In this document: piece after piece, positions 27,066-36,744 of the stretch
How the letters are laid out: every line of letters begins with the position of its first letter
Numbering within the stretch: position 1 is the first letter of the stretch
DNA from: VGSG01 sp040756375
Lineage (GTDB): Bacteria > Desulfobacterota > Desulfomonilia > Desulfomonilales > Desulfomonilaceae
Reading direction: 5' to 3'
NCBI GenBank assembly: GCA_040756375.1
Contig: JBFLZC010000006.1
Span: forward strand, 62,001-126,000
DNA length: 64,000 bases
Notes under the pieces: model-generated
The model's database searches: none
The model's input: only the letters and a program-made list of their open reading frames with translations
What the model was told of the DNA's origin: nothing
Translations under genes and position numbers: made by a program

Positions 27066-27561
27066 GTCGATACTGCCGCTTGCAAGAGCCCACAATGAAT
27101 TAAGGAGGCCCCGTGACACCACAATTCGGTCCGAGGAGCCTCGATCAGCCTCCACGATACCACGAGTGACCCGGGTTTTCGACGAGATGTCTTGGAAGAC
27201 GCCTCGCGCACGCAAGCGCCCTTGAATTTTTAATCCGGCAACAATATAGTCACCGATGGTCTGGTGCGCGAGACTCAGGCGGTAATACCAATGCGCGTTC
27301 AAGAAAGTAAGACGGGGAGAACCTTTTTGAAACCCCGCGCTTCGCGGGGCCTCCCCGAACCCCTTTCCAAAAACTTCTATGTGCCTCTGGCATTTCGCCT
27401 TCCTGGACAGGAAGGCGAAATGCCAGAGAAATATAGAGTTTCTTGAAGGGGGCTTTGGGGGAAACTTCTTTACACAAAGAAGTTTCCCCCATGCTTTACT
27501 TCTTTGACAGCCCGTTGGTATAAGGCGCGCGGTTCCGCCATTCTATTTCAGAAGATGTGTG
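27066..27561. repeat. Composite hairpin repeat region, family A relatives
   Basis: Contains a divergent family A unit (27315-27365, GGGGAGAACCTTTTT then a GCGGGGCCTCCCC arm), a palindrome (27375-27436, TCTGGCATTTCGCCTTCCTG and its inverse) and a clean hairpin GGGGGAAACTTCTTT / AAAGAAGTTTCCCCC with ACAC loop at 27457-27490. No gene seen. Confidence 0.65.
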
Positions 27562-30500
27562 ATGCCCAAACGAACAGATCTCAAATCCATCCTCGTCATC
27601 GGATCGGGCCCGATCATCATCGGCCAGGCCTGTGAATTCGACTATTCCGGAACACAGGCTCTTAAGGCGCTCAGGGAAGAGGGCTACCGAGTCATCCTGG
27701 TCAACTCCAATCCCGCGACCATCATGACCGATCCGGAGTTCGCGGACGCGACGTACATCGAGCCGGTGAAGGCCGACGTCATCGCTGACATCATCGCGCG
27801 GGAACGTCCGGACGCGCTCCTGCCTACCCTGGGGGGCCAAACCGCGCTGAACCGGGCAGTAGAGCTGTACGAACAAGGAGTGCTGGAAAAGTACGGCGTT
27901 GAGCTGATCGGCGCAGGTTTTGAAGCGATCAACAAGGCCGAGGACAGAGACCTGTTCAAGATAGCCATGCACAACATCGGCCTGGACTTGCCCAGGAGCG
28001 GTTACGCTCACACAGTCGAAGATGCCTGGCAGATCGCCCGCGAGGTGGGCTTTCCCAACGTGATCAGGCCCTCTTTCACCCTGGGAGGCACCGGGGGAAG
28101 CGTAGCTTTTACCGAGGCGGATTTCGATAGGCTGGCAAAATGGGGGCTTGCGATCTCGCCGGTCAGTCGTGTCCTGGTAGAAGAATCCGTCCTCGGATGG
28201 AAGGAATTCGAGCTGGAGGTGATGCGGGACGGAGCCGATAATGTGGTTATCATTTGCTCGATAGAGAACTTCGATCCTATGGGTGTGCACACGGGCGACT
28301 CAATCACGGTGGCGCCTGCCCAGACGCTTACGGACAAAGAGTACCAGATCCTTCGAGATCAGGCTGTGGCGATTATCCGAGAGATCGGCGTCGACACAGG
28401 CGGATCGAACATCCAGTTCGCGGTTCATCCGGACACCGGCCGAGTGGTGGTAATCGAGATGAACCCGCGTGTGAGCCGGTCCAGTGCTCTGGCATCCAAA
28501 GCTACGGGATTCCCGATTGCCAAGATCGCGGCTAAGCTTGCTGTCGGATACACTCTGGATGAAATCGCTAATGATATCACTCGCAAGACACCGGCATCAT
28601 TCGAGCCCACGATCGATTACGTAGTGACAAAGATTCCCAGGTTTACGTTCGAGAAATTTCCCGGCGCGGACAATACGCTTGGCACGCAGATGAAATCCGT
28701 GGGCGAGGCCATGGCAATCGGCCGGACGTTCAAGGAATCGCTTCAGAAAGCAATCCGTTCTCTGGAAATCGACTCGTATGGCCTGGAACCACGCATGAAG
28801 CCGGGGCTTTCACGAGACAACATTTTGCAGCACCTGACCAGGCCGACTCCGGACCGTCTTTGGTACCTGGCCGACGCGTTGCGATCGGGTCTATCCATTG
28901 ACGACATGTATCAGGCATCGAAAATCGATCCGTGGTTCCTCAGTCAAATCCAGCAGATCGTGGAGATGGAGGATCTAATATCCAGGCCCGGAGCCTTCGA
29001 TGGCGAAGAAGGCGCGGAACTGCTCCGGAAAGCCAAGTCCTACGGCTTCTCCGACGTGAGGCTTGGACAGCTTGCGGGGCGCACGGAAGACCAGATCAGG
29101 GCCCTTCGCTATGGACGTGACTTTCGTGCGGTTTTCAAACGAGTGGACACTTGCGCGGGCGAATTCGAGGCGCATACGCCGTACCTTTATTCCACGTTTG
29201 AAGATGAGGATGAGTCCGGTGCGACAAGCCTCAAGAAGATCATGATCCTCGGCGGCGGCCCAAACCGGATCGGGCAGGGTATCGAATTCGACTACTGCTG
29301 CGTGCACGGAGTTTTTGCGCTCAAGGAAGACGGGTACGAAACTATCATGGTCAATTGCAACCCGGAAACGGTGAGCACCGACTATGATACGTCCGACCGG
29401 CTCTACTTTGAGCCGTTAACTCTCGAAGACGTGCTCGCCATTGTGGATCGCGAAAGGCCTGACGGCGTCATCGTGCAGTTCGGCGGGCAAACGCCCTTGA
29501 AACTCGCGGTGCCGCTCTGGAATGCGGGGGTTCCGATCATAGGCACGTCGCCGGAAGCTATTGACAGAGCTGAAGACCGGGAGAAGTTCAAAGATCTTCT
29601 CCAGAAGGTGGGCCTCAAGCAGCCCCCCAACGCCATCGCTCATTCATATGCCGGAGTGATCGAGGTGGCACGGGAGATCGGCTATCCGATCGTGGTGCGG
29701 CCTTCTTACGTGCTGGGCGGCAGAGCGATGGAAATCGTGCACTCGGAAGACGATCTCAAGGCGTACCTCACCAATGTGGTGCAGGCATCGCCTGAGCATC
29801 CTATTCTTGTGGATGGGTACCTCACCGACGCGGTGGAAATCGACGTAGACGCGGTCGCGGACGGAGAAGAGGTCGTCATCGGCGGGATCATGGAACATAT
29901 CGAAGAGGCGGGGGTTCATTCGGGGGACTCCTCGTGTTCGTTGCCGCCCTATTCTCTGGGGCGATACCACGTTGACGAGATCAGGCGGATCGCTCGGCTC
30001 CTCGCGCTGGAGCTGGGCGTAAAGGGCCTGATGAATCTTCAGCTTGCGTTCAAGGACGGCGAGTTCTACGTGCTGGAAGTCAATCCCCGAGCCTCCAGGA
30101 CCGTCCCCTTTGTGTCCAAGGCAATCGGAGTGCCGCTGGCAAAGATCGGAGCCAGGGTTATGGCCGGCAAGAAGCTGCACGAAATCGGCTTTACGCGGGA
30201 AGTCTTGCCGTCGCATATCAGTGTCAAAGAAGCTGTCTTCCCATTTATCAAATTTCCCGGCGTGGACGTCCTGTTGGGCCCGGAGATGAAATCCACAGGC
30301 GAAGTGATGGGAATCGACTGCGAATTCGGACCCGCGTTCCTCAAGTCACAGTACGGTACCGAATATCCGATCCCGCGGGATGGGGGGATCTTCCTCAGTG
30401 TGCCGAGTCGCGAGAGAATCCGGGCGGTGTTGCTGGCACGGCGTCTCCAAGAGTGCGGATATAGGTTCGCGTGCACTGAAGGGACCGCGGCCGCGCTCAG

Positions 30501-30813
30501 TGAGGCCGGCATTGAGTGCTCGATGGTGGGAAAGGTTCACGAAAAAGGGACCGACGACGTAATCGACCTGATGGACAGAGGCGAGATTTCGTTGGTCATC
30601 AATATCCCCGGAGACAAGAAATCACGGCAGGACGAGTACCATATTCGTGTGGCAGCACTCAACCACAACATCCCGTACTTCACTACCATGGCAGGAGCCA
30701 ACGCGATGTCCCTGGGCCTTCGAGCGCTCCACCGGGGCGATCGGTTCCGGGTCATGTCCCTACAAGAGTATCACTCAGGCATTCGTCCGTACGCCCAAGG
30801 CCCGGTGTGCTAG
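27562..30813 (+). CDS. carB: Carbamoyl-phosphate synthase large subunit
   Basis: The 1083-residue protein is full length for CarB: two ATP-grasp halves (first starting VIGSGPIIIGQACEFDYSGTQ, second MILGGGPNRIGQGIEFDYCC near residue 555), an oligomerisation linker, and a C-terminal MGS-like allosteric domain (about 930-1083). It makes carbamoyl phosphate from bicarbonate, ammonia and two ATP for arginine and pyrimidine synthesis. The small subunit carA is not in the window. ATG 27562 follows a GTG at 27559; either could be used. Confidence 0.97.
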   Translation: MPKRTDLKSILVIGSGPIIIGQACEFDYSGTQALKALREEGYRVILVNSNPATIMTDPEFADATYIEPVKADVIADIIARERPDALLPTLGGQTALNRAVELYEQGVLEKYGVELIGAGFEAINKAEDRDLFKIAMHNIGLDLPRSGYAHTVEDAWQIAREVGFPNVIRPSFTLGGTGGSVAFTEADFDRLAKWGLAISPVSRVLVEESVLGWKEFELEVMRDGADNVVIICSIENFDPMGVHTGDSITVAPAQTLTDKEYQILRDQAVAIIREIGVDTGGSNIQFAVHPDTGRVVVIEMNPRVSRSSALASKATGFPIAKIAAKLAVGYTLDEIANDITRKTPASFEPTIDYVVTKIPRFTFEKFPGADNTLGTQMKSVGEAMAIGRTFKESLQKAIRSLEIDSYGLEPRMKPGLSRDNILQHLTRPTPDRLWYLADALRSGLSIDDMYQASKIDPWFLSQIQQIVEMEDLISRPGAFDGEEGAELLRKAKSYGFSDVRLGQLAGRTEDQIRALRYGRDFRAVFKRVDTCAGEFEAHTPYLYSTFEDEDESGATSLKKIMILGGGPNRIGQGIEFDYCCVHGVFALKEDGYETIMVNCNPETVSTDYDTSDRLYFEPLTLEDVLAIVDRERPDGVIVQFGGQTPLKLAVPLWNAGVPIIGTSPEAIDRAEDREKFKDLLQKVGLKQPPNAIAHSYAGVIEVAREIGYPIVVRPSYVLGGRAMEIVHSEDDLKAYLTNVVQASPEHPILVDGYLTDAVEIDVDAVADGEEVVIGGIMEHIEEAGVHSGDSSCSLPPYSLGRYHVDEIRRIARLLALELGVKGLMNLQLAFKDGEFYVLEVNPRASRTVPFVSKAIGVPLAKIGARVMAGKKLHEIGFTREVLPSHISVKEAVFPFIKFPGVDVLLGPEMKSTGEVMGIDCEFGPAFLKSQYGTEYPIPRDGGIFLSVPSRERIRAVLLARRLQECGYRFACTEGTAAALSEAGIECSMVGKVHEKGTDDVIDLMDRGEISLVINIPGDKKSRQDEYHIRVAALNHNIPYFTTMAGANAMSLGLRALHRGDRFRVMSLQEYHSGIRPYAQGPVC

Positions 30814-30858
30814 GGCAGTAACGAGCAGGTGGAGGACTCCAAAATAGGAGGGGAACAC

Positions 30859-31299
30859 GTGACCGCACGTCTCGCAATCGCCATCTTCTTCTGTCTGCTG
30901 GCAAATACAGCAGTCCTCGGTCTCTCCTGCGAGGAATGCCTCAATATCGAAAAAGAAAGCCAGACCATTACAAGCGAATTGGACCAATTGTCTAAGGAGC
31001 TGCGATCCGCTCTGGAGTCAAAGGAGTATAAGAAGGCCAAGGAATTGGACAAAAAGATTTTTGATTTGAAAAAGAAGCAGATCGAATTGAGAAAGCACGA
31101 TACCGAGTGCGAAAAGGCCTGCACTCCCGAGGCTCTCAAACGCAGCGAATGCAAGAAGCAGAAGCTTCGGATCAAGGAGCTGGAGTCGAAAGCCGACCAG
31201 TCCGAAGAAGACCGAAAGATCATAGACCAGGTTTACCAGGACCTCCTGCGCTGTAATAAGGAACTGCAACGCCTCAAACCCGGCCTATCGGGCGACTGA
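30859..31299 (+). CDS. Secreted coiled-coil Cys-containing protein
   Basis: The protein has 146 residues. A signal peptide (TARLAIAIFFCLLANTAVLG) is followed by a CEECL motif and a long charged coiled coil with further cysteines (CEKAC, SECKKQ, LLRCNKEL). The even spacing of Cys pairs suggests disulphides in the periplasm. GTG 30859 has GGAGGGG just upstream and begins the signal peptide. It follows carB by 45 bases but is not an obvious metabolic partner. Function unknown. Confidence 0.65.
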   Translation: MTARLAIAIFFCLLANTAVLGLSCEECLNIEKESQTITSELDQLSKELRSALESKEYKKAKELDKKIFDLKKKQIELRKHDTECEKACTPEALKRSECKKQKLRIKELESKADQSEEDRKIIDQVYQDLLRCNKELQRLKPGLSGD

Positions 31300-31446
31300 G
31301 GAAGTTCTTCCAGGAGTGGTGGGGAAACTCGACGACCGGAAGGCCAGGTTGAGGTATGCCGAACGTGGCTTACCGGCTACGCCGGAATAAACTAGCGATT
31401 GGGGCTAATTGCCTAATACGAGTGCGCTATCAAACGGTGAACAGAG

Positions 31447-31541
31447 GTAGGTCGGGTCGAGCCCCGCGAAACCCGACAGATTGCTCTGGGCGTGATGTCG
31501 GATTTCGTCCCGCTGCGAACGTGGGACTCAATCCGACCTAC
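31447..31541. repeat. Family B palindromic repeat, copy 1
   Basis: Begins GTAGGTCGGGTCGAGCC and ends CTCAATCCGACCTAC. Copy 2 (32840-32946) is the same unit inverted, so the two flank the 31711 gene. Copy 3 lies at 60454. Confidence 0.75.
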
Positions 31542-31710
31542 GGCTGCTCTTGCATTGACGCCAGCTTCACCGTTCAGAAGCAAACCGGTATGAATCGCAA
31601 AATCGGCTGTAGAGACGGGTTTGAAACCCGCCCCTACGCAACAACATCAATCGGTCACAGCCTTCGGCAAACGGTTTGCGATAAGAAGCTTCCAGGCCAG
31701 AGACTGAGGC

Positions 31711-32514
31711 TTACATTTCGTTATCTTCGGGGGGAACAGCCAGGCCGTGACCGGGAATGAAGGGGATGGGAGCCACCGGATATCCGTTTACCCACCGAAC
31801 ACCGCCCCGGAGCACCGTTCGAACCGGCGCGGGCGTCAGGTGATCTTCGGCCTTGCCCTTGAGAACTTCTTCCTCAAACATGGATGATATGACTTTGATG
31901 CAGTGCCCTTTGTCGGGATAGTACTCGTAGAAGGGCCTCAGCTCTTCAGGTATGTACCCGGGATAATCGTCAAGTCCGGGCGGTCCTGTCCTTACCTTTT
32001 CCGGTTCACGAACCATCTGGATCATGTCCCAAAGGTTCTCCCGCGGGTAAGACTGTGCACAGAAGCCTCGTACTGCTCGATCGAATTCCGTGTCTGTCCA
32101 CGGGGTTGCTTTCTCCATAATGCCGGGCACAGAAGCGAAGAACCTCTTGAACCGATTCTCAGTCTCGACCGTGAACTCCTGGCTTTTTTCGTTGTAAAAA
32201 TGCAGTCTCACCAAGTCTTGCTCGGACATGCGCTGGAAATGCGCGTCAGCGTCAGGAGCGTAGTAATTCCACCATATTTCGAATATTTCTGCGGCTTCTC
32301 CCTGAACTCTGAGCATAGTCAGTACGAGAATCACATCGTTAAACTGGATCACCCCGGCTCGCTGTTCAATTCCCAGATCCCCGTTTCTGCGAATTTCCCC
32401 CGTCTCGGAACGCATGAAGAAGCCCACCTCTCCCTGCTCCTCCGAACCTTCTACAATCCCTTCGATGCACTGGCCGGGAAGCAATCGCAATCTGTTCGGA
32501 TCGATGAAACCCAT
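31711..32514 (-). CDS. Uncharacterised cytosolic protein
   Basis: The protein has 267 residues. The N-terminal part (MGFIDPNRLRLLPGQCIEGIVEGSEE) leads into a possible beta-rich domain, the middle is Trp/Tyr-rich (EIWWNYYAPDADAHFQRM), and the C-terminus is Pro-rich (PAPVRTVLRGGVRWVNGYPVAPIPFIPGHGL). No family recognised. ATG 32514 has AAGGAGAT at good spacing. It sits between two inverted copies of the family B repeat with a family C palindrome upstream, a possible insertion signature. Confidence 0.55.
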   Translation of the reverse strand: MGFIDPNRLRLLPGQCIEGIVEGSEEQGEVGFFMRSETGEIRRNGDLGIEQRAGVIQFNDVILVLTMLRVQGEAAEIFEIWWNYYAPDADAHFQRMSEQDLVRLHFYNEKSQEFTVETENRFKRFFASVPGIMEKATPWTDTEFDRAVRGFCAQSYPRENLWDMIQMVREPEKVRTGPPGLDDYPGYIPEELRPFYEYYPDKGHCIKVISSMFEEEVLKGKAEDHLTPAPVRTVLRGGVRWVNGYPVAPIPFIPGHGLAVPPEDNEM

Positions 32515-33353
32515 TCTTATCTCCTTCACAGTACCTCTTAGCAAAAAGCAAGCGAGTAATCCAGTCCTCTGTAACCATCCAAGTACGCGGTGTGAAACAG
32601 CTCTTTTTTTCGAATCAACGGCCCCAGTAGGACCGGCATCTTGCCGGTCACTTGTCACATAATGGGTTCCAGGGACCGGCAAGATGCCGGTCCTACTGCC
32701 AATCATCTCATGCGTCATGTGCGAGGTTGCTTCGCCCCACTTCCCGGGAGACTCGCAATGGCATTCTTCGCTGCGCAACGGAATGGCCACAATCCCATTT
32801 GACACGCAGCCGGCAGGCAAGATCCGGCATTCCCAGGCCGTAGGTCGGATTGAGTCCCGCGTTCGCAGCGGGACGAAATCCGACATCATGTTCAAAGCAA
32901 CTTGTCGGGTTTCGTCCCGCGGTTCGCGGGACTCAACCCGACCTACCTTGATTCACCGTTGGATAGCGCAGTCCTATGAAAGCAGTCGAGTTGAGGTCTC
33001 CTTGTTCGGGATTACGTATGGGGTGGTTTGGAGGGGAGATGAGTCTTCCCTCCAAATTATTGCGCAACGGTGCGCCCTTGCCGCCTATCTCCGAGGCGAA
33101 GCCCCGGAGTCCTCGCCGAAGACGAAGGCTTTCATGGCTCGTTGTAGCTTTCTGACTATGGAAGTTGGTATCAAGCTGTTCCGCATTCGGTCGGCTCTCG
33201 ACGGAGCTCCCGGTGGTATTAACATCGCGGAGAGGAGCTGCTATAAATTCAAGATAGCTTTGAGGCCTGCCGTGGAAGCCTGCACTCCTGGGAACCTGCC
33301 CCTTGGACAGCTCTGACGAGGCCGGAACAATACTTAAAGTTACTTAAAAGGTC
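32515..33353. other. Intergenic with family C and B repeats
   Basis: Family C palindrome at 32626-32698 (AGTAGGACCGGCATCTTGCC and its inverse) and family B copy 2 at 32840-32946. The rest has no supported gene; the long open frame 32684-33316 crosses both repeats. Confidence 0.5.
32840..32946. repeat. Family B palindromic repeat, copy 2 (inverted)
   Basis: GTAGGTCGGATTGAGTCCC to GGACTCAACCCGACCTAC. Inverse orientation to the copy at 31447. Confidence 0.75.
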
Positions 33354-33382
33354 TTGACCATAACACTTTAAATTGATAAAGA
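33354..33382 (+). promoter_or_regulatory. Sigma-70-type promoter for the small Cys protein and argS
   Basis: TTGACC (33354-33359), a 17-base spacer, TAAAGA (33377-33382), in an AT-rich segment with a doubled TTACTTAAA motif just upstream (near 33331-33348). Confidence 0.55.
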
Positions 33383-33408
33383 AAACGTTAGGCACGGAGA
33401 CACATATC

Positions 33409-33600
33409 ATGCACAGCCAACCCACCATCTGCGTCACCTGCGCATGGAGAGAAACCTGCAACAAGAAGTTCTCCATGGATGGCGCCACAACCACCCGATG
33501 CATCGATTACACAAGGGATCTCACCCTCGGGATGCCCGAGACTCCGGATGCGGACAGCAAAGCTGAAAATACGGAGAGCAGCGCGGAAGAGAAGCACTAA
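33409..33600 (+). CDS. Small Cys-rich cytosolic protein
   Basis: The protein has 63 residues: CVTCAWRETCNKKFSMDGATTTRCIDYTRD then an acidic tail. Four cysteines suggest a zinc- or iron-binding knuckle. Small proteins with the CAWRETC pattern occur in deltaproteobacteria; the role is unknown to me. It lies in the same promoter unit as argS, 22 bases before it. Confidence 0.6.
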   Translation: MHSQPTICVTCAWRETCNKKFSMDGATTTRCIDYTRDLTLGMPETPDADSKAENTESSAEEKH

Positions 33601-33622
33601 GCCTGGAGAGGGCAAGATCCGA

Positions 33623-35293
33623 ATGAAAGAGCTGATCAGAAATCTCGTGCGAGACGCGGTCCACGCTGCCCGAAAGGGACAGATAGCCGACCTGCCCGAT
33701 CCGGAGCAGATCAAGATCGAAGTGAGTCGCAGCAAAGACCCAAAGCATGGGGATTATGCCACGAACGCGGCTCTGGTGCTGGCAGGGCAAGCCCGCATGA
33801 AACCCCGGGATCTCGCCAATATCCTGACTTCGTATATTCCGGAATATAACGACGTTGTCCGGAACACTGAAGTAGCCGGCCCTGGGTTCATCAATCTTTT
33901 CATGGCCGAAGACATATGGCGTCAGGTCTTGCGTCAGATCCACCTTGAGCGTGACCGATACGGCCACCAGGAGTCTGCAAAGCATCCGCGGGTGCTCTTG
34001 GAATTCGTGAGCGCGAATCCTACCGGGCCGCTCCATGTAGGTCACGGACGGGGCGCGGCAGTCGGCGACACGCTTGCACGACTCTTGAAGTCTCAGGGAT
34101 ATCCCGTGGCCACCGAGTATTATGTGAACGACGCGGGCAACCAGATGAAGATCCTGGGCCGTTCGGTTCTGTACAGGCTTCGGGAGCTTGCCGGGCAATC
34201 AGTGACGTTCCCGGAAAAGCACTACGTAGGCGAATATATCTGGGACTTAGCCCGTGAGCTGTTCAACTTGCCCACCGGCAAGGAGTTGCTAGCTCTGCCC
34301 GAGGACGCAGCGGTGGAAACGGCTTCGGAGTTCGCGCGTCAACGCATCCTGGAAGGAATACAGGCGGATCTACATGACTTCGGTGTGGCGTACGACAGTT
34401 ACTTCTCCGAAAGTGCGCTCCACAACGAAGGCCTGGTCGCGCGCGTGGTCCAGGAGCTGCGAGAGAAAGGTAAGGCAGAAGACAAAGAGGGCGCGGTCTG
34501 GTTCGCAATGGAAGACGCGGAGGATGAAAAGGATCGGGTCCTTATCCGGGCAACGGGCGAACCCACCTACTTCGCGGCGGACGCGGCGTATCACGAAAAC
34601 AAACTACGCCGCGGGTACGAGCTCTTGATCGATCTGTGGGGTTCGGATCATCACGGCTATGTGCCGAGAGTCAAAGCCGCTCTCCAGGCCTTGGGCTATC
34701 CTGATGACGCTCTCAAGGTGCTCCTGGTGCAATTCGTGACCCTGGTGCGGGAAGGCCGCAAGGTGTCCATGTCTACACGGGCCGGCGAATTCGAGACGCT
34801 GCGGAAAGTGCTTGACGAGGTCGGTTCTGACGCGGCCCGCTTCTTCTTCCTCACCAAGCGGTGCGACAGTCATCTTGACTTCGACCTTGACCTGGCCAAG
34901 AAACAATCACGTGATAATCCGGTCTATTACGTGCAGTATGTCCACGCTCGGATCGCGAGCATCTTCCGGATCGCGGCTGAACGAGGCATAGACGCGGACA
35001 TGACCGATCCCGATCTCTCCGCGCTCTCCTTGGCGGAGGAGGTCCGGCTCATCAAGCACCTGGCTGATTTCCCCGACATGCTCGCGGATGCCGCGGAAGC
35101 CCTGGAGCCGCATCGGATCACATTCTATCTCGTGGATCTCGCGGATCTTTTTCACGCGTACTATCACGACAATCGGGTTCTCACTGAAGACCCGCGCATA
35201 AAGAAGGCCAGGCTCTTCCTGGCTGACGCGGTGCGCCAGGTGGTGGCTAACGGCCTGGCAATTCTGGGCGTAACCGCGCCCGAACGCATGTGA
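33623..35293 (+). CDS. argS: Arginyl-tRNA synthetase
   Basis: This 556-residue enzyme is complete: N-terminal ArgRS additional domain, the HIGH-equivalent PLHVGHGRGAAVGD, NDAGNQMKILG, the KMSK-equivalent VSMSTRAGEF, and the C-terminal anticodon-binding domain (from about 440). It charges tRNA-Arg. Start ATG 33623 has GGAGAGGG upstream; the frame is open further up into the previous gene and was not used. The SPOR gene overlaps its stop. Confidence 0.97.
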   Translation: MKELIRNLVRDAVHAARKGQIADLPDPEQIKIEVSRSKDPKHGDYATNAALVLAGQARMKPRDLANILTSYIPEYNDVVRNTEVAGPGFINLFMAEDIWRQVLRQIHLERDRYGHQESAKHPRVLLEFVSANPTGPLHVGHGRGAAVGDTLARLLKSQGYPVATEYYVNDAGNQMKILGRSVLYRLRELAGQSVTFPEKHYVGEYIWDLARELFNLPTGKELLALPEDAAVETASEFARQRILEGIQADLHDFGVAYDSYFSESALHNEGLVARVVQELREKGKAEDKEGAVWFAMEDAEDEKDRVLIRATGEPTYFAADAAYHENKLRRGYELLIDLWGSDHHGYVPRVKAALQALGYPDDALKVLLVQFVTLVREGRKVSMSTRAGEFETLRKVLDEVGSDAARFFFLTKRCDSHLDFDLDLAKKQSRDNPVYYVQYVHARIASIFRIAAERGIDADMTDPDLSALSLAEEVRLIKHLADFPDMLADAAEALEPHRITFYLVDLADLFHAYYHDNRVLTEDPRIKKARLFLADAVRQVVANGLAILGVTAPERM

Positions 35294-36081
35294 ATGCAAT
35301 GAGACTGCGGACTATTCATCGAACCAAACCTCGCCCGCTCATTCTCAAGCCCCGACGGTCTCCGGCGCGGCGAAAGACTTCGTCGGGCAACCGTCGGCTT
35401 GTCCTTGCCATAGCCGGCTCGGTAGCGCTTATGCTGGCTTTGGTTTGGCTCAATGTCCGCTTCATCAGTGATCCGCCGCGACCGTCAAAAGACCTCCGAA
35501 CTGCGACGCCATCCATGAACACGGGCATACCTGCGGCAGGTCCTTCCCGCGGCCCACGCGCAGATGGGGCTCGCGCGGCCTGCCCTACTCCGCCCCAGGT
35601 TACTTTTTATCGAAAGCTCACCGCGCCTGAAGAGGCCGCGCCTCGGTCGGCTGTGCCGGCTGAGGAGGATCTGGCAGACGGTAACCTGCCAGACGCAGCG
35701 CCTGGCCCAATCCACGGAAAAACACCGACCCAGAGAAAAGGTCCCGCTGCCGCAGAAGGCTGGGGAACTCCCGCCGCGGCCAATCGACCTTCTCCTTTTC
35801 CTGACGTAAAGGTTGAATCGCCTCGCGGTCCGGCCGGAACGAAGCGCTACACAGTCCAGGTCGGCACCTTTTCCCAGCCCAAAGTCGCCCAGCAATGGGC
35901 TCGCGAGTGGAAAGCCAAAGGATATCAAGTCACTCTTAAGCCTGTGGCTCGGCCGGCGTCCGGCATCATCTATCGGCTCTATCTTGGTGACTTCGCGTCT
36001 CCGGACCAGGCAGAAGAGCTGGTGAACCATCTTCGAGACAAGGAAGGAATCAAAGCCTTCGCACTGAGTGTGAAGAACTGA
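35290..36081 (+). CDS. SPOR-domain membrane protein
   Basis: The protein has 263 residues: basic N-terminus, one membrane segment (LVLAIAGSVALMLALVWLNV, about 37-56), a Pro/Ala-rich periplasmic linker, and a C-terminal SPOR domain (KRYTVQVGTFSQPKVAQQW to the end). SPOR domains bind denuded peptidoglycan at the division site. GTG 35290 overlaps the argS stop; an ATG at 35299 is an alternative. It is translationally coupled to argS. Confidence 0.85.
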   Translation: MNAMRLRTIHRTKPRPLILKPRRSPARRKTSSGNRRLVLAIAGSVALMLALVWLNVRFISDPPRPSKDLRTATPSMNTGIPAAGPSRGPRADGARAACPTPPQVTFYRKLTAPEEAAPRSAVPAEEDLADGNLPDAAPGPIHGKTPTQRKGPAAAEGWGTPAAANRPSPFPDVKVESPRGPAGTKRYTVQVGTFSQPKVAQQWAREWKAKGYQVTLKPVARPASGIIYRLYLGDFASPDQAEELVNHLRDKEGIKAFALSVKN

Positions 36082-36744
36082 CGGGCAACGGCCGAGGAAT
36101 CGCGGAGCTTCCAGAACTCCGCGGAGCGCGCGGCGCCAACATAAGATTCCGGCCTCTGTATCCCTCGGGTGCCACTGACCCGGCGCTGCGCTGGGTCAGT
36201 GCCCTGTTCCTTTCCGACCCACGCCCCAGACCCGAAATCGCACTGACCTGACAAAGCTCAGGTCAGTGGCACCCCAAATGCCCGGTTCAGGTAGGATGTG
36301 GTTCGTCCCGCGCACTGCGCGGGACGAACCGCATCGATCGCGGCCTCTTTCTTGATCGATGCAGTTCCTCCGCCGAACGCGGAATCGCCACATCCTAATC
36401 ACTGTGCATATTGAGGATCAGCTCTCCATTCCAATCCCCAAGCTTCTTGGTTTCGACTCGGGCCGGCAGGGACGCCGGCCCCTACCAGAGCGGTGTCGCT
36501 CCACATGCAATTCTCTTGGTGATGAGAGCGGTTTGAAAATAAGAAGTCATCTTGGAAGGAAAAAAGCATACGCCCTTCCCCATGTTTCCGGTGGGGACCG
36601 GCGTCCCTGCCGGTCCATTGTCTCTTCACAACGGAAGACTATATTCCGTTGCAGCTATTCGGGCCGCAACAAACAATTGGGAGAATTCTCAAGGGAGTTT
36701 GAACCGACAGGCGTAGTAGAAAGGCTCATCAAGAGTGAGAGGCT
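36082..36744. other. Repeat-rich intergenic region
   Basis: Holds inverted repeats at 36168-36273 (GTGCCACTGACCCGGCG...GGTCAGTGGCAC), 36295-36335 (GGTTCGTCCCGCG and its inverse), and a family C-like pair at about 36460 and 36590-36617 (GGCAGGGACGCCGGCC / GGACCGGCGTCCCTGCCGG). No gene seen. Confidence 0.55.

Noticed and set aside
9501..27490. Possible CRISPR array from recurring repeats
   Set aside because: Copies are kilobases apart, hairpin-shaped and without regular spacers or cas genes.
32684..33316. 210-residue plus-strand open frame
   Set aside because: Crosses family C and family B palindromes; composition follows the repeats, not a protein.
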